A stretch of DNA of 64,000 nt from Stomorhina lunata (Eukaryota > Arthropoda > Insecta > Diptera > Rhiniidae): positions 17,190,489-17,254,488 of the forward strand of contig OW121742.1 of assembly GCA_933228675.1 (NCBI GenBank), written 5' to 3'. Below, piece by piece: positions 58,539-64,000 of the stretch (its first letter is position 1; every line of letters begins with the position of its first letter). Position numbers and translations under genes: made by a program. The notes under the pieces are model-generated. The model made no database searches and was not told where the DNA came from. It saw nothing but the letters and a program-made list of their open reading frames with translations.

Positions 58539-59800
58539 GATCAAGTCGTTTTGGTTTTTACTTTATAAAATATTTTCTTGTGAAAAATATTTTTTCATTC
58601 TGTGTAATAATTTTTATTAATAAACATTTGATTTAAAATTTTTAAATTGTATTAAACATTACTATTGATCCGAGGACCTCTAATAGAATTTATGGCAGTG
58701 AATGGTTTCTAGAGTAAATTTAATAGCAATTCTGATAGAATTTTGTTACTTAAAATTTTTTAGTATTTTCATTAAAATAAAAAAGTGTTCTACGGGAGGG
58801 TCCGGGCAAGCACAAAAGGCCAATGGGTAGTTAAAGTTTTCGCCATGGCCTTTACAGTGGGCCAAAATTTAGCACCATTTTATATAAAACCTATTGGTCC
58901 GTATAACTTTCATAAAAATAAACCTATCGAAAAATTTTTTTCACGTTCGAAAACTAATTAAGAAAGAAAGAAAAATATGCTTACTATACTACGATATCTC
59001 TAATAGTTTAGTAGATATTTAACGGAATGTTAAAATCTAAGGGCTCGATACGATGGTTTTAAATTTATTACATAACACCCTTCCTACAAATTATACAGGG
59101 TGCGGAAATACCATTTGTTAAAAATAGCAGTTTTCAAAAAATCGTAATTTATGTTTCAAAAGTAACTTAAACTCTTTGCCTTGAATGAATATTTTGTCAT
59201 TTTTCGGCTACCTTAGTTTTGATCTGTTTCCTTTCTTTTGGCATCAAAATTTTAAGAATCTATGTCATGAAAAAATTTTGGTTTTGACCATTGAAAATTG
59301 ATTCTGAGCCAACGTGCGTCGTGGTTGCTCGGAACGTAACCCTGACGAAAAGTGTGCTATCGGTGTATTGTGTTTGTGCTGATGTTGATTTTGGTCCTTT
59401 ACAGCTTTAAAATTAGTATTACTTATAGTAGCCAAAATCAGTGTACCCAATTTTGTTTGAATCGGCCCGTATTTGACCATACAAGACTTTCAAAAATATG
59501 TCAAGTCTTATGAAAGTATCTAACTAAAATGTAACTTCGGCTGTTGAACAGTGTAATCTGCAAGCGTAGTTCATTGGTAAGTCGGTTTATGATAAAATTA
59601 TAGACCAAACTAAACATGTTTGTCCGTAACATGTTACTTGAAAAAGCTGAGCTACCAAAAACTCTGTTGCCAAGAAGAAAGCTGTTATTTGTATGTATAC
59701 ACACATAAACAAATTATTAAGAAGAAATTTGTTTACTAACAAAAAAGCATAGTTTCAAAAAAGTGATATCAATCACAAAATACCTACATACGTTTTCTGG
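58539..59800. other. Intergenic DNA upstream of PGRP gene
   Basis: No gene recognised. Minus-strand open frames at 59265-59480 and 59501-59704 have no known domain or plausible context and are left out. Confidence 0.45.
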
Positions 59801-59801
59801 A

Positions 59802-59812
59802 GGTAAATCCCC
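59802..59812 (-). promoter_or_regulatory. Possible kB (Relish/Rel) site upstream of PGRP
   Basis: GGGGATTTACC on the minus strand, about 140 bp before the inferred start site. It resembles insect kB sites (GGGRATTYYC-like), though the 3' half is imperfect. Regulation by Imd/Toll NF-kB is known for many PGRP genes; for this one it is inferred. Confidence 0.3.
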
Positions 59813-59859
59813 TTCGCATTAAGAATGGTACATTATAAAAAATACTGTCTTATTGTCAG

Positions 59860-59866
59860 AGATAAG
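59860..59866 (+). promoter_or_regulatory. GATA site
   Basis: AGATAAG, about 90 bp upstream of the inferred start. GATA factors act with Rel proteins at fat-body and gut immune genes. Short motif, so modest confidence. Confidence 0.35.
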
Positions 59867-59917
59867 CAAATGAACTTTAAGATCAATCATTAAGAAAAGC
59901 AAAAATGTCTATATATG

Positions 59918-59954
59918 TATAAAAACCCCGGAGATGAAGAACTGAACAGTCATT
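59918..59954 (+). promoter_or_regulatory. PGRP core promoter (TATA and initiator)
   Basis: TATAAAAA at 59918-59925 followed by an arthropod initiator-like AGTCATTA, with the A at 59952. The 34-nt spacing is normal. Predicts a 5' UTR of about 67 nt before the ATG at 60019. Confidence 0.6.
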
Positions 59955-60018
59955 ATCAAACTAAACCCATAAGAAACCACAAACAAGGCTGAGTTTTTAA
60001 AATTAGCAAATAATTAAA

Positions 60019-60058
60019 ATGGCAAACTTTATAAAAATTTTAGCTTTAATAGCCATTG
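60019..60058 (+). CDS. PGRP-SB1: PGRP exon 1 (signal peptide)
   Basis: Encodes MANFIKILALIAI, a short hydrophobic leader, then one base of the next codon. Donor G|GTAAAT at 60059. The Met is the first ATG after the TATA-defined start, and phase 1 fits exon 2. The leader continues DLPACM before the mature VNIKPRSSW. The symbol rests on recalled similarity to Drosophila PGRP-SB1 (VNI-PRSSW start, HMRRKF-DIGYNF-like core, QTKATACPG); SC-type orthology is not excluded. Confidence 0.8.
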
Positions 60059-60138
60059 GTAAATATATATATAAAAATCATATATAAAAGTTCGATATCG
60101 AAGTAATATATGTAATTAAATTTTAACTTGATTTTTAG

Positions 60139-60477
60139 ACTTACCTGCCTGCATGTCTGTTAACATCAAGCCCCGCAGCAGTTGGGGTGCGGCCTCTGCT
60201 CGCTCACCTGCCCGTATTAATGGTGCCGTAGACTATGTCATTATCCATCACTCGGACAATCCCAATGGCTGTTCTTCGGAATCCGATTGTCAAAGACTTA
60301 TTAAGAATATACAAACCGATCACAAGGGTCGCCGCAAGTTTAGTGATATTGGCTATAACTTTATTATTGCCGGCGATGGCAATGTCTATGAGGGTCGCGG
60401 TTGGGGTCTCCAAGGTTCTCATGCCCCCAACTATAATCGCAATAGTATTGGCATTGTATTTTTGGGCAATTTTGAAA
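60139..60477 (+). CDS. PGRP-SB1: PGRP exon 2 (amidase domain, N-terminal part)
   Basis: Acceptor TTTTTAG, phase 1, then [19 protein letters not shown]. It carries most of the PGRP/amidase-2 fold: VIIHHSDN with the first zinc-ligand His, a Cys pair region ([12 protein letters not shown]), [19 protein letters not shown] with the catalytic Tyr, [11 protein letters not shown] and [11 protein letters not shown]. The donor GAAA|GTATGT at 60478 leaves one base, completed by exon 3. Reading on without splicing gives a shorter, incorrect 121-residue frame. The product is a secreted N-acetylmuramoyl-L-alanine amidase that cleaves peptidoglycan and usually dampens immune signalling. Confidence 0.9.
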
Positions 60478-60546
60478 GTATGTTGACGGTTAAGATGGTT
60501 TTTATTATTTCTTTTTAATTTTTACCTAATTTATTATTATTTCCAG

Positions 60547-60728
60547 ACACCAAACCCTCTAATCAAATGTTGCAAAATGCTAAAGATTTAATAGCTCAGG
60601 CTGTTAGCAGTGGCTATTTGAAGGATAACTACACTTTGTTGGGTCATCGCCAAACTAAGGCCACCGCTTGTCCTGGCACTCAGTTGTTTAATGAAATTAA
60701 GACTTGGCCTCACTGGCGTAGTATTTAA
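60547..60728 (+). CDS. PGRP-SB1: PGRP exon 3 (amidase domain, C-terminal part)
   Basis: Acceptor TTATTTCCAG after a 69-nt intron. Joined in phase 1 it reads [20 protein letters not shown], then [20 protein letters not shown]. It supplies the second zinc-ligand His (GHRQ) and the Cys (TACPG) that mark catalytic, not just recognition, PGRPs. It ends KTWPHWRSI and TAA at 60726-60728. The three exons give 186 residues, the usual size of short secreted fly PGRPs. All four zinc/catalytic positions (His, Tyr, His, Cys) are present. Confidence 0.9.
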
Positions 60729-60774
60729 TATGTGATATTACCACGTCCTTTAGTTTTGTAAGAATTTTTTTTTA

Positions 60775-60780
60775 AATAAA
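60775..60780 (+). terminator. PGRP poly(A) signal
   Basis: AATAAA 46 nt after the stop codon, in a T/A-rich context. Confidence 0.65.
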
Positions 60781-60876
60781 TATACGTACATGAAGTCTAT
60801 TGTACTCTAATTATGCTAAATTAAAATTTTTTGCATTTTCTTAAGATGGATCACAATCTAAACTATAGAGAGTTGT

Positions 60877-61866
60877 GACTACACTGTGCTAGTTGAAAAA
60901 ACCGACAAAAGGGAGAGCTAGTGGCTAAAGATAATTCGAGTACGCTGGATTTAATGGTACTCACCGTTTTTTAGGTTAGCTCTTGTTTTCGAGATATAGA
61001 GTTATAAAGAAAATGGAGGAGGTTGCACAATAAATATTCGCGTAGCTCGAAAACTATATATTTTCTTGAACTAAGTAAAAAAATCGAAATTCGGCAACAA
61101 ATGTATCTTTCAGAAACACTAATAATTTTTTTTTTTTTGTTTGCAAAAAATTTTTTTTTTTTAAAAACCACAAAAATTTCCATATACAAAAAAAATATAT
61201 TTTTTTTTTAACAAATCACAAAAATTTCCATATACAAAAAAATATTTTTTTTTTTTGCAAACAAAAAAATGTATTTCCAAAACGGCTCCTCGGATTAAAA
61301 AAATAATTTGTGTTCCTGAAAGATAAATTTGTTGCCGAATTTAAATTTTTACTTAGTTCAAGAAAATATACAGTTTTCGAGTTACGCGAATATTTATTGC
61401 TAAGTCTACTTTTACATTAGTCAGGTTTGGCTTTTCAAGTCTTGAATTTGTACGAGAAAAAACTGACAGAATTAAAATTGAGCAAACCTGACCGTACTAT
61501 CAAGTTTACGAATATTTTGAAAATTTGTATGAAATTTATTTATTTATTTGAACAATTCGTAATAATAAAGCCTATGAGGCCAAAATATAAAATTATTACA
61601 AAAAAAAAAAAAAAAAAATAATCAAAAATTATACTAAAACTAATTTAAGGAAAATAAAATGAAAACTGATGAACGTGTATGAACGTTCAGGTTCAAAAGA
61701 AATTTAAAGAAAAACTGATCAAGTAAACCTGCTTCGTGTGAAACGGGACTAACCTAAAAAAAAAACGGTTAGCACCATTGAATTCAGCATAGCATCGAAT
61801 TATCTTTACCCACTAGGTCTCCCTTTTGTCTGAAAAAAAAGTTGTCAAAACCGAGCACAGTGCTAT
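60877..61866. mobile_element. Large foldback element (~1 kb) with a nested insertion
   Basis: The left arm (60877-61110) has ACACTGTGCT, ACAAAAGGGAGA, AAAGATAATTCGA, TTTTTTAGGTTAG and CTTGAACTAAGTA. These are matched in reverse complement by the right arm: TACTTAGTTCAAG at 61350, CTAACCTAAAAAA at 61749, TCGAATTATCTTT at 61796, TCTCCCTTTTGT at 61817, and AGCACAGTG at 61854. The right arm is interrupted at about 61407-61742 by a copy of the dispersed repeat. The centre has A/T runs. Lies just downstream of the PGRP gene. Confidence 0.75.
61407..61742. repeat. Dispersed repeat, copy 2 (nested)
   Basis: Related to 49339-49559 (GTCTACTTTTACATTAGTCA, ACCTGACCGTACTATCAAG). Compared with copy 1 it has about 110 extra bp (about 61537-61645), including AATAATAAAGCCTATGAGG and an A19-like run that looks retroposed. 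Confidence 0.6.
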
Positions 61867-62225
61867 AAATTGTAGTTGTTGGCATGTCCCTTGTTAACTC
61901 CTGCAATTTACAAAAAAAAAAGGTCTGTCAGCGGTTATAAACACCTCCGACTGATTAATAACACTACCCGTCATGATAGGAAACTGACTGCTAGTTTTGG
62001 GTATGTAGGCCCCTGTGAGAAATCAAACATAAATTAATTTTGTTAATCTTCGCTGCGACAAAACGGAAGTAATTCGAGATTGTGGGCACACCTTTGCGAA
62101 ATTCAAAGTCCAATAAATTTCCCTAAGATTGATTTTCAAGACCACGGCTTTCTGGGGAAAATTGGGATCCCCTGGATAGCTTAAAAGTCAATGATCTAAG
62201 AAATCAATGAAATCAGCTCATCATC
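61867..62225. other. Intergenic DNA
   Basis: No gene recognised. Confidence 0.4.
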
Positions 62226-62480
62226 ATATCGAGCCATAACCGCCAAAAGGGCTTAAGCGACATGATGGACGATTTTCATTTTATTATTAAAATTTGTTAT
62301 TCATGATAATCTGCATTATTTCACAAAATATCAGGGTAGTAGAATTTACCGTTATGATTTTACAACAAAAACAATAAAGACTTAAGTACAACTCACTGTC
62401 CAAAGATATTTAAAAAAAAGCTTTTCCTGCAAATTTTAGTTTTTGACGCTTGGTCTTTTTGGCGGTTAGGGCTCGATATT
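62226..62480. repeat. Inverted repeat pair (~35 bp arms)
   Basis: ATATCGAGCCATAACCGCCA (from about 62227) is mirrored by TGGCGGTTAGGGCTCGATAT (from about 62459). Likely a remnant of a foldback element; outer limits not resolved. Confidence 0.5.
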
Positions 62481-62620
62481 TCAATCGTAATGCAGCGCAG
62501 TGATGCATTTACGAACAGGCCCCTAATTTCAGGCACTGAAATACCATCGAATCGATATGCTAGATCACGGCTTTTTAAAAGAGTTCGTCTATCGGTTGTC
62601 TGAAGATTCGTTGACAAACA

Positions 62621-62904
62621 GGCATGTCACAAATTCCGTTCGAAATTGAAACCATTCCGTAGTCGAATTCCGACCGAAATGGTTTTAGTTTCTATATATT
62701 CGCAAAATTTTAAAAAGCTTCAAAACATTACAAATTAAATTTCAAATGAATTTAATAACTCTATCTTCATCTCAACAAATAAAAAAAAACATACAAATTC
62801 AATTTCACTTTAAAAATTGAAAGTGGTTTCATTCCGAAAAAAAAATCGTTTTATTAAATCAAATTTATTCGATTTCCGAACGGAATTGAGTTCTGTGACA
62901 TGGC
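62621..62904. mobile_element. Foldback or MITE, ~284 bp
   Basis: The ends GCATGTCACA and TGTGACATGGC are complementary. Further in, AATTCCGTTCG (left) pairs with CGAACGGAATT (right), with more CGAAAT/ATTTCCG repeats in between. No ORF. Confidence 0.55.
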
Positions 62905-62993
62905 TTAAAGATCTTAAATTGAGTTTTTTTTTAGATTTTCATAAAATTTCTTGATTTTAGATTCAAGTTAACGATCTTACTAAAAAAAAAACT

Positions 62994-63047
62994 TCGAATT
63001 TGTATGCTTAGAGCACTGAGTATCGAAAATAATTTCTTTTCGAATGA
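62994..63047. repeat. Fragment of hairpin MITE
   Basis: AATTTGTATGCTTAGAGCAC and AGTATCGAAAATAATTTCTT match the loop and one arm of the 49560 element. Confidence 0.55.
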
Positions 63048-63061
63048 TCTTCAAGAATACA

Positions 63062-63168
63062 GGTTACTCCGTATCCCGATTCGAAAATAAAATTGTTCGA
63101 ATTTGTATGATTAAAGTATTGAGTTTCGAAAAGAATTTCTTTCGAATCGAGTTACGGAGTAACCCCCC
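63062..63168. mobile_element. Hairpin MITE copy 2, ~107 bp
   Basis: GGTTACTCCGTATCCCGATT at the left and its mirrored GAGTTACGGAGTAACCCCCC at the right, with the same loop (TTTGTATGATTAAAGTATTG) as the copy at 49560-49668. Confidence 0.7.
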
Positions 63169-63838
63169 AGCTTAGATTATTGGTCAAAATGTCGGACCAT
63201 ATTACAAAAACAAAATTGTTCTTGCTATAAAAACTACCTAAGATTACAATGACCCAATATCGAATCGAATATCTCCTTCTACATTCAATTTTAAAATAAA
63301 TAAATACACATAAAATTTAGTTTTTTCAATCAATTATTATTTTTTTATTAGTAATTCTTTCTTTTAATTTAATATAAAAAATAACAAGACATTGCAAATT
63401 TCATTTTTTCAATAAATCATTTATTTATTTATCATTTGCTTTATGAACTATTGTAATTAAATTTGCAAATGAAAGTCTTTTATTTAATATTTTTTCTTTA
63501 TAGTTTTTTCAAAAATCAATTTTTATTTAACAATTTTATTGTTATATAAAATGAGAAAAATGTTAAATGGAAAATCAAAATATTTTAAATGAAAAATAAA
63601 ATCTGTTGAGTGAAAATTTTATGTGATAATAAAAATATTTTAGATGTGAAATAATTTTAATACAAATTCTACACAATTTCGCAAGATATACTTTAAGTAA
63701 ATGGAATTTTCAATGTAAAAAATGCAAATTGCTTGGAAGAAGAAAGAGCAAAAAAAAACCATCCTATTTCTTATGGCAAAGATTTTCGAGATATGGAAGG
63801 ATGGAAAAAAGTAGAAACATTTAACTGCAAAGAAAGGG
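63169..63838. other. AT-rich intergenic DNA
   Basis: Nothing recognised. The 63640-63879 minus-strand frame runs into the minisatellite and is not called. Confidence 0.45.
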
Positions 63839-64000
63839 TCCCTCGCCGTCGTCCTTGAAGATTCCCACGCCGCCGTCAATACTTAGCATCCCTCGCTGCC
63901 GTCAATACTTGGTATCCCTCGCCGCCGTCAATACTTGGTATCCCTCGCCGCCGTCAATACTTGGTATCCCTCGCCGCAGTCAATACTTGGTATCCCTCGC
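63839..64000. repeat. GC-rich 26-bp minisatellite, cut by window end
   Basis: Unit of 26 bp: TCCCTCGCCGCCG, TCAATACTTGGTA. About four to five copies from 63888, with a diverged leading segment (63839-63887), open at the window edge. 26 is not a multiple of three, so a repetitive protein frame is not maintained. Confidence 0.9.

Noticed and set aside
60153..60518. 121-aa intronless reading of the PGRP gene
   Set aside because: It runs into the intron after 60477; splicing to 60547 restores the GHRQ and TACPG active-site motifs.

Overview
The window is AT-rich, intron-rich insect DNA, almost certainly from a higher (schizophoran) fly. The evidence is a Phactr-type RPEL gene and a PGRP gene with dipteran-style exons, a BEL/Pao LTR retrotransposon, a hAT transposon and several MITE-like elements. 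A blowfly or muscid is my guess from the repeat content; the window alone does not prove genus. No rRNA, tRNA or CRISPR array was seen.

Layout. 1-29.4 kb (+): the 3' half of a phosphatase-and-actin-regulator (Phactr, Drosophila CG32264-like) gene. Exons are at 430-711, 3736-4072, a possible 30-nt microexon at 4567-4596, then after a ~20.7 kb intron 25338-25681 and 25748-26024, and a 16-nt terminal coding piece at 29418-29433. The exons are phase-compatible and encode proline-rich segments, three RPEL actin-binding motifs and the PP1-binding C-terminus ending RFHRP. A competing last exon with its own poly(A) signal lies at 26188-26305.

2-41.5 kb: twelve tandem arrays (together roughly 23 kb) of 28-32 bp units. 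Most share a skeleton (A-tract/T-tract, CTATAG-type core, A-tract/T-tract, short linker), and each array has its own linker. They fill the Phactr introns and the downstream intergenic DNA. One group (28.6-33.2 kb) is built on the palindrome GTTATCGATAAC and so carries about two dozen TATCGATA (DRE-type) sites in about 1.1 kb.

26-43 kb also holds foldback and MITE elements, including a piggyBac-type MITE with TTAA ends. 43.3-47.6 kb: a degenerate ~170-200 bp satellite split by a complete hAT transposon (43787-47001, 8-bp duplication GTATGTAG) with an intact 602-aa transposase. 50.4-58.5 kb: a complete BEL/Pao element with LTRs that read as identical, a 1749-aa Gag-Pol and a second 181-aa zinc-knuckle ORF in the env position. 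60.0-60.7 kb: a three-exon secreted peptidoglycan recognition protein (amidase type) with TATA box, GATA and possible kB sites. 60.9-64 kb: nested foldback elements, ending in a GC-rich 26-bp minisatellite cut by the window edge.

The genes are independent host loci in a repeat-rich neighbourhood. The most unusual feature is the family of related but array-specific, self-complementary short repeats.
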